This document shows positions 1-7,584 of a stretch of 64,000 bases of DNA, piece after piece; position 1 is the first letter of the stretch, and every line of letters starts with the position of its first letter. A program made the translations under genes and the position numbers. This stretch comes from Chloroflexota bacterium. GTDB lineage: Bacteria > Chloroflexota > Anaerolineae > Anaerolineales > Villigracilaceae. The notes beneath the pieces were generated by a model. It was not told the DNA's origin. It did no database searches and was given only the letters and a program-made list of their open reading frames with translations. Location of the stretch: positions 53,312-117,311 of the forward strand of contig JACRPQ010000007.1 in NCBI GenBank assembly GCA_016223135.1. The letters run 5' to 3'.

Positions 1-2260
1 CGCTCGTGGACATGGTGAACCGCACCACCGTCCCATCGGGGACGATGTGTTGATTGCGGTCGAGCACCGGTCCCGCTCGGACAGAAATGGAGGCGCCGAT
101 TTTGAAAAAGGGAGTGGGAGTGGGCAGCGGTGTGGAGGTGCCATCGTCGCCGATGAACGCAGGTTCCTCCTGATCCAATCGCAGCGGGATGATCTGCTCC
201 GGATCGGGGGAAGTTTGCGTGATGAGGTCATACCCCACCGCCGGAATTGAAACCGGCGAAGCGCCCTGTAGGGAAATTTGCTGGAAGAGGATGCGCGCCG
301 CCACATCCACAAACGGCGGCTGTTTGCTGTATAACGTGTAGTAGGCGGTGAGTTTGGAGATGTCGGTCGCGTCGAGGTAGTAGGGAGCGGTGAAGGAGAA
401 GAGAAGCACGTCCTTGTTGCGGAGCAGGTTCGGGCGTTCGGAAAAGAAGCGCCGCAGCAGGTTAATCTGTCCACTGCTCACATCCGTCAGCGAAATGACA
501 ATCCACGAGGCGTTGATGAGGGAAATCTCGATATTGGTATCCGCCTTTCCATTGAGCAGGTCTTCCAACTCCTTGAAGGAAAAGGAACTCGTGCGGCTGC
601 GGAGAATTTGTCCGCTTCCATCGGGACCGTAAAGACGCAAAACCGTCTTGTGGAAGGCATCTTCTGCCAGGGCGCTGTGTTCAGCGCAGACGCTGCATTG
701 TTTGTAAAGAGCGACATCCGTCAGAAAAACGATGCGGTCGCTGGTGGTGGGAGGCGAAGGTAGGAGGGTGTTCAATTCTTGAGGGTCGGGACTGATTAAC
801 GTGGCGGCGCTGCGGGCAATATCGAACGAAACCTGATTGGAAATACCCAGGTTATTCAAAGCATCCTGCGGCGGCACGACATCTTGAAATTCCAGGGAGG
901 GGTACATGCGCAGTTTGTGCGTAAGGATGCGCGTCACAGCGGCATCCACCAGCCGCGCAAAGATGGGGTCGTTGCGGTATTCTTGGGCAAAGGCATCCAG
1001 AATGCGCAGGGTGGCGGCGTAGGTGGTATCTGTCTCATCGGAGCGGATATTGCCCAGGTAGAGCAGGTCGTTACCCGCCAAAAAGGCGTCGCGCGCCACG
1101 AGGCGGGGTGAAAAACTCTCGCCGTTGAGCGAGTAAAAGTCGCGCACGGCGTGGCTGCCCAAATCATCGCTCACCACCAAGCCGCCGTTCGCGCGCCAGG
1201 ACGCAAATTGCGGCAGAGTCAGAATGGCGGAAAGCGCCGACGCATCGAAACTGACCGGACGCGTGGTGGCGCGGATGTTGCCTTGAAATCCCTGATAACG
1301 GATGTGCGAGACCAGCAAGCCATCGGCAAGCGCCGTTGGGGTTGCGGAGGCAGTTACGGCAAAGAAGGGGGAGAGTTCCACCTGCTTCAACTGCTCGAGC
1401 GACTTGCGGACGGTGGCAACCTCATCTTCGGGAGAGCGGTCGGAGCCGCCGCGCCCGGGGAAATGCTTGGCAACCACGAGCATCCGCCCATTACTGCCGG
1501 CATGTAAACCGGCAATATATGCTTGCCCCATCTTCCCCACCCAATAGGGGTCGCCGCCGAAGACGCGCGTCCCCAAGTCGCTGCGGGCGGCTGGGTTGGG
1601 CGATTCCATCACATCCAGCGATGGACCCAGAAAAAAATTGAAGCCGATCGCGGAAAGTTCCGCCCCCATCACATTCCCTACCTGTTCGGCGTTTTTCGTA
1701 TCCCAGGTTGCGCCGATTGCCATTTGATTCGGCAGAGGGGTCAAGCCGTTCAAAATCTGATCGTAGGGCGTCCCCTCACCCTCCTGCGAAATGCCGATGA
1801 ACAGCGGCACATACGCTTTCGCCAGGGAGGGGTCGGCGTGGGATGCGTCCCATTCGATGCCCTGCAGGTCGGCAATCAACTCATGCGCGGCGGTTACTGT
1901 GTTTGGCTCTTCGACGAAGTTATCGTTTGCCGCCAGCAAAATCACGCCGCCGATATGACGATTGGCAATCAGGTCGTAAATTACCGAGCCTTCGCTGCGG
2001 TCTATGCCGGTAAAAGTCACAAGGAACAATTGCCCCACGCGCTCCTCAGGGGTCATGGAATCCAGCAGGGCTTGAACTTGCGGAGGCGGAGGAGGGGTTT
2101 GGGCGCGGGCGCCGGTTACAGGTCCAAGCAGAGAGGCGAGCAGAGTCAACAGAAGCAGCCACGCGGAGAGACGTTTCAACGTCACGAAGGAGTCTCTGCT
2201 TCTCCCACGCTTCGCTTCTTTGACTTCAACCTGTTTCCCGCTCATCGGCTTAGTCTGCAT
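1..2260 (-). CDS. Glycoside hydrolase family 3 protein (beta-N-acetylhexosaminidase-like), 3' end outside window
   Basis: Read on the minus strand this frame is open from ATG 2260 to the window edge, about 753 residues and incomplete at the C-terminus. Residues 33-53 are hydrophobic and end in AxA-like GARAQ, a likely signal peptide, so the enzyme acts outside the membrane. A GH3 catalytic domain follows: MTPEERVGQLFLVTF near residue 68, IGGVILL, KHFPGRG near 265 and VSDDLG near 367, whose Asp corresponds to the GH3 nucleophile. After about residue 550 the sequence continues into a second domain with a TPLPTPTP linker and an SH3/Ig-like start at the edge. The NagZ-type Asp-x-His loop after KHFPG reads GGSDRSPED, so the usual acid/base His is not visible. 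The start overlaps the upstream GDPD gene by 11 bases; ATG 2245 is an alternative. Sugar specificity cannot be judged. Confidence 0.85.
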   Translation of the reverse strand, partial: MQTKPMSGKQVEVKEAKRGRSRDSFVTLKRLSAWLLLLTLLASLLGPVTGARAQTPPPPPQVQALLDSMTPEERVGQLFLVTFTGIDRSEGSVIYDLIANRHIGGVILLAANDNFVEEPNTVTAAHELIADLQGIEWDASHADPSLAKAYVPLFIGISQEGEGTPYDQILNGLTPLPNQMAIGATWDTKNAEQVGNVMGAELSAIGFNFFLGPSLDVMESPNPAARSDLGTRVFGGDPYWVGKMGQAYIAGLHAGSNGRMLVVAKHFPGRGGSDRSPEDEVATVRKSLEQLKQVELSPFFAVTASATPTALADGLLVSHIRYQGFQGNIRATTRPVSFDASALSAILTLPQFASWRANGGLVVSDDLGSHAVRDFYSLNGESFSPRLVARDAFLAGNDLLYLGNIRSDETDTTYAATLRILDAFAQEYRNDPIFARLVDAAVTRILTHKLRMYPSLEFQDVVPPQDALNNLGISNQVSFDIARSAATLISPDPQELNTLLPSPPTTSDRIVFLTDVALYKQCSVCAEHSALAEDAFHKTVLRLYGPDGSGQILRSRTSSFSFKELEDLLNGKADTNIEISLINASWIVISLTDVSSGQINLLRRFFSERPNLLRNKDVLLFSFTAPYYLDATDISKLTAYYTLYSKQPPFVDVAARILFQQISLQGASPVSIPAVGYDLITQTSPDPEQIIPLRLDQEEPAFIGDDGTSTPLPTPTPFFKIGASISVRAGPVLDRNQHIVPDGTVVRFTMSTS

Positions 2261-3014
2261 CTCCAGCCTTTTCCCCGCGCAAGCGAACCGCCCGCTGCGG
2301 GTCGTCGGTAAAGACGCCGTCCACGCCCCATTTGAAGAGGCGGCGCAAATCCGCCTCGTCGTTCACCGTCCACACGTGGATGCGGCGCTTGAGGCGGTGC
2401 GCAAAGTAGATCAGGTTTTGGGTGGTGTCTTTCAGGTTGGGGTGCAGGGCGTCGTATTTGCCAAAGGCAAAACCAAACGAACGAGCCCACCAGCCCAACA
2501 CACCATTCAACGCCAGCAAGCCGGTGGGGACATCGGGCAGATAGCGGCGGGCAGCGGCAAGGTTGGCGGGCAGGAAGGAGGAAAACAGCACGCGTTTTTG
2601 CAGCCCGAATTTTTTCACCAACATGCACACCGATTCGACAAGATGGTCGCGCGGGGTGTTGTAGTTGGTCAGTTCGACGTTGATGAAGGTGCGCTTGCCC
2701 ACCGCCTCGAACACTTCGGCAAGGGTGGGGATTTTTTCGCCGCGAAAGTTTTCCGAAAAGAAACTGCCGGCGTCCAGCGCGCGCAAATCGGCGAGGGAGA
2801 GGTCTTTGACCTTTCCGTGCGCGCCGGTGGTGCGGTCAACGGTGGGGTCGTGGATGACGACGACCTGTCCATCGGCGCTGAGTTTTACGTCGAGTTCGAT
2901 GGCATCGGCTCCCTGCTGGAGGGCAAGTTCGAAGGCGGCAAGCGTGTTTTCTGGCGCGTGCGCCGAGGCGCCGCGGTGAGCAAAGATGACGGGGGTGGGA
3001 AGAGTATTAAGCAT
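2250..3014 (-). CDS. Glycerophosphodiester phosphodiesterase (GDPD family)
   Basis: A 254-residue protein with the GDPD TIM-barrel signature: HRGASAHAPENTLAAF at the N-terminus (catalytic His-Arg and Glu), ELDVKLSADGQVVVIHD (metal-binding Glu/Asp and second His) and a C-terminal WTVNDEADLRRL followed by GVDGVFTDDP. The family hydrolyses glycerophosphodiesters to glycerol-3-phosphate and an alcohol. No signal peptide is seen, so it is probably cytoplasmic. ATG 3014 is preferred over the in-frame ATG 3038 because the intervening bases form one arm of an inverted repeat (3033-3066) and the family usually starts just before the HRG motif; neither start has a clear Shine-Dalgarno. It overlaps the downstream GH3 gene, suggesting one transcript. 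Confidence 0.93.
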   Translation of the reverse strand: MLNTLPTPVIFAHRGASAHAPENTLAAFELALQQGADAIELDVKLSADGQVVVIHDPTVDRTTGAHGKVKDLSLADLRALDAGSFFSENFRGEKIPTLAEVFEAVGKRTFINVELTNYNTPRDHLVESVCMLVKKFGLQKRVLFSSFLPANLAAARRYLPDVPTGLLALNGVLGWWARSFGFAFGKYDALHPNLKDTTQNLIYFAHRLKRRIHVWTVNDEADLRRLFKWGVDGVFTDDPQRAVRLRGEKAGDAD

Positions 3015-3032
3015 GGCAAAAAAGAACGGATT

Positions 3033-3066
3033 ACGCATTACGAGAGGGGATGCGCAATCCGTAATG
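3033..3066. repeat. Small inverted repeat between AAA+ ATPase and GDPD genes
   Basis: CGCATTACG (3033-3041) is repeated inverted as CGTAATGCG (3058-3066) around a 16-base spacer. It lies just after the AAA+ gene on the minus strand and overlaps the alternative GDPD start. There is no T run, so it is not an obvious intrinsic terminator. Confidence 0.5.
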
Positions 3067-3085
3067 CGGATTTGAGGTGAGAAGG

Positions 3086-4417
3086 CTAAATATCCACAAA
3101 GTAGGAGGTGGCGGCACGGTCCAGCATTTCGCGGGACATGGTAGGCGGCACGGAGAGGTAGCGGGCAATGTCGAGGATCTGGTCACACAGGTCGCGCGGA
3201 TGGGAGGCGCGCAGTTTGCGGTTGCGTTTGATGTACCACTCCTGCAGGAGGTAGGCAAGCCCCTGGTCGCTGTATTCCACTTTTTTGTCGGCGGCGACGC
3301 GTTTGAAAATTTCGCGGTATTCCTCGTAGGTGGGGTCGCCGATTTCGATTTTGTGGCGCAGGCGGCGGAGGAAGGCTTCATCCACCAGGTCTTTGGGCGG
3401 CAGGTTGGTCGAAAAGACGATGAGGACATCGAAAGGCACTTCCACCTTGCGCCCGTTGTGCAGGGTGAGGAAGTCCACGCGGTTTTCGAGGGGGACGATC
3501 CAGCGGTTGAGCAGGTCGCGCGGGCGCACTTGCTGGCGTCCGAAGTCGTCAATCAGGAAGATGCCGCCGTTGGCTTTGACTTGGAAGGGCGCTTCGTAGA
3601 ATTTGTGGGTTTCATCATAGACCAGGTCCAAACCCTCCAAGGTCAGTTCGCCGCCCACGACGATGAAGGGACGGCGAATTTTGACCCAGCGCGGGTCGCG
3701 GCGGGGGTTGGAGCGCAGGTTGCCGGTGCCGGTGGGAGTTGCCTGCCCCTCGGCTTCGGGCGCGAGTTTGTGACTCACCTGATCATAGACCTTGATGACC
3801 TGCCCATCGAGGTAGAGGGCGTAGGGGATGTACATGGATTGGGTGAGGATGAGGTTGCCAAAGGCGCGGGCAACGCTGGTCTTGCCGTTGCCGGGCGGAC
3901 CGTACATGAAGATGGATGTGCCGGAATTGAGGGCAGGTCCCAGCCGCTGGAAGGTGGCTTCGGAGATGACCAATTGCGAGAGCACCTGGCGCATGGTGCG
4001 CGCGGTGACGGTCATGCGCCCGGTCCGTTGGCGGCGGATGGCTTCGTTATAGACCTCGAACGGCACCGGCGCGGGACCGGCATACTGACTGCGCTCGAGC
4101 GCCTCGCGCGCGCGGGTGATGCCCGCCCCGGTGATGCCGTAGGTGTAAGCGCCTTCGCCCAACCCGCCCTGCGAGGATTTGACCTCGATGAGTTTTTCAC
4201 GTTTGAGCGCTTCGAGGATGCCGTCGGTGACGCCGGCAAACGGCAAGGCAATTGCCTCGGCAATTTTGAATCCGCTCATAAAGCCTTGATTGTAGAGGAT
4301 CTTCAGCGCCAAGTCCTGCAGCCAGAGGGGATTCAAGCCGGTATCTTCGACGGAATTAATGGGCGGCGGCGAAAACGGAACAGGAGCGCTGGGTGACTTC
4401 ATGAGGGTATTAGCCAT
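3086..4417 (-). CDS. Winged-helix/AAA+ ATPase (MoxR-like)
   Basis: A 443-residue protein starting at ATG 4417, chosen because GGGAGGTGTT lies directly upstream. Residues about 25-100 (LALKILYNQGFMSGFKIAEA to YGITGAGITRAREALE) look like a winged-helix DNA- or protein-binding domain. An AAA+ module follows, with Walker A GPPGNGKTS, Walker B IFLIDDFGRQ, sensor-1 VFSTNLPP and an arginine-finger region DEAFLRRLRHKIEIGDP. The last 80 residues are helical and contain HPRDLCDQILDIARYL, the sensor-2 like lid. Function is unknown; the architecture suggests a remodelling ATPase recruited through its N-terminal domain. It has its own promoter (TATAAT at 4459-4464 on the minus strand) and is divergent from the GT2 gene. 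Confidence 0.88.
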   Translation of the reverse strand: MANTLMKSPSAPVPFSPPPINSVEDTGLNPLWLQDLALKILYNQGFMSGFKIAEAIALPFAGVTDGILEALKREKLIEVKSSQGGLGEGAYTYGITGAGITRAREALERSQYAGPAPVPFEVYNEAIRRQRTGRMTVTARTMRQVLSQLVISEATFQRLGPALNSGTSIFMYGPPGNGKTSVARAFGNLILTQSMYIPYALYLDGQVIKVYDQVSHKLAPEAEGQATPTGTGNLRSNPRRDPRWVKIRRPFIVVGGELTLEGLDLVYDETHKFYEAPFQVKANGGIFLIDDFGRQQVRPRDLLNRWIVPLENRVDFLTLHNGRKVEVPFDVLIVFSTNLPPKDLVDEAFLRRLRHKIEIGDPTYEEYREIFKRVAADKKVEYSDQGLAYLLQEWYIKRNRKLRASHPRDLCDQILDIARYLSVPPTMSREMLDRAATSYFVDI

Positions 4418-4458
4418 AACACCTCCCAAAACGGGATGAGGAAAAATACGATGGTCAG

Positions 4459-4486
4459 ATTATAGCACGCCCAATTTTGAATGCAA
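4459..4486 (-). promoter_or_regulatory. Promoter of the AAA+ ATPase gene
   Basis: On the minus strand TATAAT (4464-4459) lies 16 bases after a TTGCAT (-35-like, 4486-4481). The start codon at 4417 follows with a good ribosome binding site. The -35 match is weak, the -10 is perfect. Confidence 0.55.
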
Positions 4487-4505
4487 TGCAGCACAAAACA
4501 TCGTA

Positions 4506-4511
4506 TATAAT
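4506..4511 (+). promoter_or_regulatory. -10 element of the GT2 glycosyltransferase gene (near-leaderless)
   Basis: TATAAT ends 10 bases before the ATG at 4522, and there is no Shine-Dalgarno between them, so the transcript would start within a few bases of the start codon. Confidence 0.5.
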
Positions 4512-4521
4512 CTGTAATGTC

Positions 4522-5205
4522 ATGAAACTATCCGTCATCATCCCCGTGTACAACGAAGTCAACAACATTCAGGAAATCGTCAGGCGGGTGCAAGCCACCA
4601 AACGGGCAAGCGAGATCATCATCGTGGACGACGGCTCGCAAGACGGCACCCGCGAGATTCTGAAAACGCTGGACGGCAAACGAAAAGTCCGCGTGATTTT
4701 GCATGAAAAGAATCAAGGCAAGGGCGCGGCAGTGGTCACCGGCATGAAAGCCGCCCAAGGCGACATTCTGCTCATTCAGGATGCCGACCTGGAATACAAC
4801 CCGCGCGATTACCCCGTCCTGCTCCAGCCCATCGAGGATGGAGTGGCAGATGTCGTCTATGGTTCGCGATTTTTGGGCGCGCCGCACCGCGTCGCCATGT
4901 TTTGGCATCAGGTGGCGAATCAACTGCTCACCTTCATGACTAACATCCTCTACGACTCCATTCTGACCGACATGGAAACCGGCTACAAGGTCTTCCGCCG
5001 CGAGGTCATCGAAGGCATGAACATCCGCTCCAAGCGGTTCAACTTCGAACCGGAATTCACCGCCAAAATTCTCAAGCGCAAGTACCGCATCTTCGAGGTG
5101 CCGATTTCCTTCAACCCGCGCGATTATTCCGAAGGAAAGAAAATCAAACTCAAGGACGCCTTCGAGGCGGTCTGGGCGCTGCTGCGTTATCGCTTTTGGG
5201 ACTGA
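4522..5205 (+). CDS. Family 2 glycosyltransferase (dolichyl/polyprenyl-phosphate sugar synthase type)
   Basis: A 227-residue single GT-A domain protein. MKLSVIIPVYNEVNNI opens the nucleotide-binding fold, EIIIVDDGSQDGTREIL carries the first Asp pair, and DADLEYNPRDY is the metal-binding DxD region; GSRFLG and ETGYKVFRREV are typical of DPM1/DPG-like enzymes that transfer a hexose to a polyprenyl phosphate. There is no C-terminal membrane segment, as in DPM1-type synthases. ATG 4522 is chosen over the in-frame TTG 4477 because the domain begins there and TATAAT lies just upstream. The stop overlaps the start of the next gene (TGATG). Confidence 0.9.
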   Translation: MKLSVIIPVYNEVNNIQEIVRRVQATKRASEIIIVDDGSQDGTREILKTLDGKRKVRVILHEKNQGKGAAVVTGMKAAQGDILLIQDADLEYNPRDYPVLLQPIEDGVADVVYGSRFLGAPHRVAMFWHQVANQLLTFMTNILYDSILTDMETGYKVFRREVIEGMNIRSKRFNFEPEFTAKILKRKYRIFEVPISFNPRDYSEGKKIKLKDAFEAVWALLRYRFWD

Positions 5206-5528
5206 TGAATTTCCAAAAACAAATCGAACAGGAATTTGCGCTTGCCGAGCAGGCGCGCGCCCGCGGCAATGAGGGACAAGCCCGCGTCTGCGCGCGGCGG
5301 GCGGCGGGCATTGCGATTCGGGAATACCTGACCCGCAGGGGAATTCGTCCTCCCAGCGCCAGCGCCTACGATTTGCTCAACCTGCTCAAGGATGACCCGC
5401 TTCTCTCCCCCGACCTGAAACGGCTCGCTGACCATCTGACCTTGCGCGTCACCGAAGAGTTCAAACTCCCCATCGAAGCCGACCTCCTTGCCGAAGCGCG
5501 GCAGTTGTGCGACGCTCTGTTGAAATGA
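5205..5528 (+). CDS. Small helical protein of unknown function (HEPN-like?)
   Basis: A 107-residue protein translationally coupled to the GT2 gene through a one-base overlap (ATG 5205). It appears entirely alpha-helical: MNFQKQIEQEFALAEQAR, a second helix with many Arg/Ala, the ASAYDLLNLLKDDP segment and LADHLTLRVTEEFKL. The length, the charge pattern and the pairing with another enzyme resemble small HEPN-like proteins, but no RxxxxH motif is visible, so this is only a fold guess. It is followed by a strong terminator. Confidence 0.75.
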   Translation: MNFQKQIEQEFALAEQARARGNEGQARVCARRAAGIAIREYLTRRGIRPPSASAYDLLNLLKDDPLLSPDLKRLADHLTLRVTEEFKLPIEADLLAEARQLCDALLK

Positions 5529-5560
5529 AAAGACCCTGAAGAAATGGCTTCAGGGTCTTT
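5529..5560. terminator. Intrinsic terminator after GT2/helical-protein operon
   Basis: A perfect 13-bp stem AAAGACCCTGAAG / CTTCAGGGTCTTT with a 6-base loop, ending in a short T run. It can also serve the convergent minus-strand genes. Confidence 0.9.
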
Positions 5561-5574
5561 CTGTTGCAGCAGGC

Positions 5575-5590
5575 GGCGTTAGAGAACGTT
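5575..5590. repeat. AGAG-loop palindrome, copy 1
   Basis: GGCGTTAGAGAACGTT: stem (G)GCGTT/AACGTT with two G-T pairs and an AGAG loop. It is a member of the dispersed palindrome family described in the findings, here in the gap after the terminator. Confidence 0.55.
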
Positions 5591-5608
5591 TCCCACCCTC
5601 ACATTCGC

Positions 5609-5899
5609 TTACATGCTTTTTCGGCTCCACAGATAGAAGAAAGCCCGCGCCAGCGTAATCACGACCACCATTCCAGACATCACCCCCCCCAGCACCAAAA
5701 ACATCTTCTTCCAATCGCTCAGCCGCAAGGCAATCTGCTCGCGCGCTGGAAAGTGGATGCGCTCGCGCAGGCGTTGGACTATGTCGCTCGAAGGCTGAAT
5801 CGGTTTCAGGGTCCCGGCGAGACGCGCTTCGAGACTGGAAAGAAGTTCATCGGGAAGGGTGGTGGTCTTACTGCGTGCCATTCGTACTCTCAAGTTCAT
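5609..5899 (-). CDS. Small membrane protein of unknown function
   Basis: A 96-residue protein whose ATG overlaps the stop of the DegV gene (ATGA), so it is the third gene of the sigma factor-DegV operon. Residues about 66-88 (MFLVLGGVMSGMVVVITLARAFF) form one membrane helix near the C-terminus. The N-terminal part is charged, with ELLSSLEARLAGTLKPIQPS and RLRERIHFPAREQ. Topology suggests a cytoplasmic domain anchored at its C-terminus. No family is recognised; a link to the upstream ECF sigma factor (for example as an anchor) would be speculation. Confidence 0.75.
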   Translation of the reverse strand: MNLRVRMARSKTTTLPDELLSSLEARLAGTLKPIQPSSDIVQRLRERIHFPAREQIALRLSDWKKMFLVLGGVMSGMVVVITLARAFFYLWSRKSM

Positions 5900-6744
5900 T
5901 CAGAAGGATAGAGAACAAGACCGACTGTGCCAGGTCCGAAATTAATGGCAAGGGAGATGGAAAGGTCGGTCAGCCAGGCTTCTTTGACATTCAACGATTT
6001 CTTTGCCTGTTCCATTAACACCTGAGCGGAGGCAAGGTCACGGGCATGCACTATGCCAAGATACACAGGCTGGTCGCCGGCGTGTTCCTTTGCCAGTTCA
6101 ACCACGCGCTCGAAGGCGGCTTTGCGGGTGCGGACGCGGTCCACCATGTCCACGAGACCATCTTTGAGCATGGCAATCGGCTTGAGGTTCAGAGCGGAGG
6201 CGAGCGCCGAACGCAGCGCGCCGACGCGTCCGCTGCGGCGGGCGTATTCGAGCGTGTCGAGCGTGAGAATGATGAGCGTTTTGCCGCGCACGCTTTCGAT
6301 GAATTTGACGATTTCCTCCACACTTTTGCCGGCGCGCGCCATCTGGCGGGCGGAGCGGCACATGAAGGCAGTGCCCATCGAGCCGCCGAGGGTGTCCACC
6401 GGGATCACGTTGTAGGTGCCTTTGAGCTCCTCCGCCGCGGCAACCGCAGAAGCATACGTGCCGGAAAGTTTGCTGGTGATGTGTATGGAGAGGATGGTAT
6501 CGCCGGGCTGAGCGATTTTTTTGTAGAACTCGACGAATTGGTGCGGCGAAGGCTGGGAGGTTTTGGGATGCGGCAGGCTTTTGCTGTCCACCAGTTTGTA
6601 GAACTCGTCCATGCTGAGTTCCACGTCCTGGATGAAGGTCTTCTCCTCCCCAAAATGCACGTTAATGGGGATGCGCTGGATGTCGTATTCCTGGTACCAC
6701 TCGGCGGGAATATCCACCGCGCCATCAGTCACAATTCTGAGCAT
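5896..6744 (-). CDS. DegV family fatty-acid-binding protein (FakB-like)
   Basis: A 282-residue DegV protein: MLRIVTDGAVDIP at the N-terminus, TSQPSPHQFVEFY (the TSxPS fatty-acid head-group loop), ILSIHITSKLSGTYASA and VDTLGGSMGTAFM. In firmicutes such proteins (FakB) bind a fatty acid for phosphorylation by FakA; no FakA gene is in the window. AAGGAG lies 8 bases before the ATG. It begins 2 bases after the ECF sigma gene and overlaps the small membrane protein gene, forming a three-gene operon. Confidence 0.92.
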   Translation of the reverse strand: MLRIVTDGAVDIPAEWYQEYDIQRIPINVHFGEEKTFIQDVELSMDEFYKLVDSKSLPHPKTSQPSPHQFVEFYKKIAQPGDTILSIHITSKLSGTYASAVAAAEELKGTYNVIPVDTLGGSMGTAFMCRSARQMARAGKSVEEIVKFIESVRGKTLIILTLDTLEYARRSGRVGALRSALASALNLKPIAMLKDGLVDMVDRVRTRKAAFERVVELAKEHAGDQPVYLGIVHARDLASAQVLMEQAKKSLNVKEAWLTDLSISLAINFGPGTVGLVLYPSE

Positions 6745-6746
6745 GG

Positions 6747-7352
6747 TTAATCTCCTTCAAGGTTAATGTTTTGGTCGCTCAATTGATCGCGCAGCGCAAG
6801 CAGGGTGCGGTGGTACAGGCTTTTGACTGCGCCTTCGCTGCGTCCCATGATTGCGCCAATCTCCGCATTCGACAGATTCTCGACGAATTTGAGAATGAGC
6901 AGATGCTGCCGTTCGGCGGGCAGGCGGCGGATGATTTTGAGAAGCGCCTCCTGCTCCTGCGAGCGGACGAGGTTCTTTTCGGGATGCTCGCCTTTGACCG
7001 GCAGAATCGGCAGGTCGTCGAGAGGGATTTCCTGCTTGCGGCTGCGGTCGCGGTGCCAGTTGGCAACCAGGTTGTGAGCGATGCGGTAGAGCCACGCCGA
7101 AAATGGAACGCCGCGGTCGGTGTAATTGTGAATGTGATTCATTGCCCGCTGAAAAACGCGGGCGGTCAGGTCTTCTGCGTCATGCAGATTCCCCGTCCGG
7201 TAATAAACGTAGTTGAAGATACGGTCAACGTGGCGCTCATAGAGCCGGCCAAACGCATCCCGGTCGCCCTGTGAGGCAAGCAACAGCAGTTCTTCCTCGT
7301 TGAATTCGATCTCCTGCACTCGTCTGGTCCTACCGGCAGGGTTAACACACAT
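6747..7352 (-). CDS. ECF-type RNA polymerase sigma factor
   Basis: A 201-residue sigma-70 family member with region 2 (GRLYERHVDRIFNYVYYRTGN, HDAEDLTARVFQRA, FSAWLYRIAHNLVANWHRD) and region 4 (LPAERQHLLILKFVENLSNAEIG, GRSEGAVKSLYHRTLLALR helix-turn-helix). ATG 7352 is preferred to GTG 7379 because a -10 hexamer (TATACT, 7388-7383) sits so close that GTG 7379 would lie upstream of or at the transcription start. No classical anti-sigma gene is adjacent; DegV and a one-helix membrane protein follow in the operon. Confidence 0.9.
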   Translation of the reverse strand: MCVNPAGRTRRVQEIEFNEEELLLLASQGDRDAFGRLYERHVDRIFNYVYYRTGNLHDAEDLTARVFQRAMNHIHNYTDRGVPFSAWLYRIAHNLVANWHRDRSRKQEIPLDDLPILPVKGEHPEKNLVRSQEQEALLKIIRRLPAERQHLLILKFVENLSNAEIGAIMGRSEGAVKSLYHRTLLALRDQLSDQNINLEGD

Positions 7353-7382
7353 AACCCCGCCGGATTTGAGAAGTTGCACAAG

Positions 7383-7388
7383 AGTATA
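7383..7388 (-). promoter_or_regulatory. -10 element of the sigma factor-DegV operon
   Basis: TATACT on the minus strand, about 31 bases upstream of ATG 7352. No convincing -35 is seen. Confidence 0.45.
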
Positions 7389-7485
7389 ACATGCGCATTA
7401 CAAACTCTGATAACCGCGTCGGATTTGGCGATTCGGTATAATGAAAATTTGTGATTGGCGGCTGGCATCGTAAATAAAACATTTG

Positions 7486-7494
7486 TGCTAAAAT
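7486..7494 (+). promoter_or_regulatory. Extended -10 promoter and palindromic site upstream of uvrA
   Basis: TGCTAAAAT forms an extended -10 element; transcription would start near 7501, giving an approximately 84-nt leader. A 12-bp palindrome GGGAACGTTCCC lies at 7508-7519, just downstream of the predicted start, where a repressor could act. An SOS operator is possible for uvrA, but the motif is not one I can assign. Confidence 0.45.
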
Positions 7495-7584
7495 CGAATT
7501 CATGCGCAGGGAACGTTCCCCAGCGTTCCGAATGCAGTCGAAATTACAGTTTGTTCGCGAGCGGTTATTTTCCAGAGGAGTACC

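Noticed and set aside
3077..4396. 439-codon plus-strand ORF opposite the AAA+ gene
   Set aside because: Antisense shadow with no motif; the minus frame has clear Walker motifs and a ribosome binding site.
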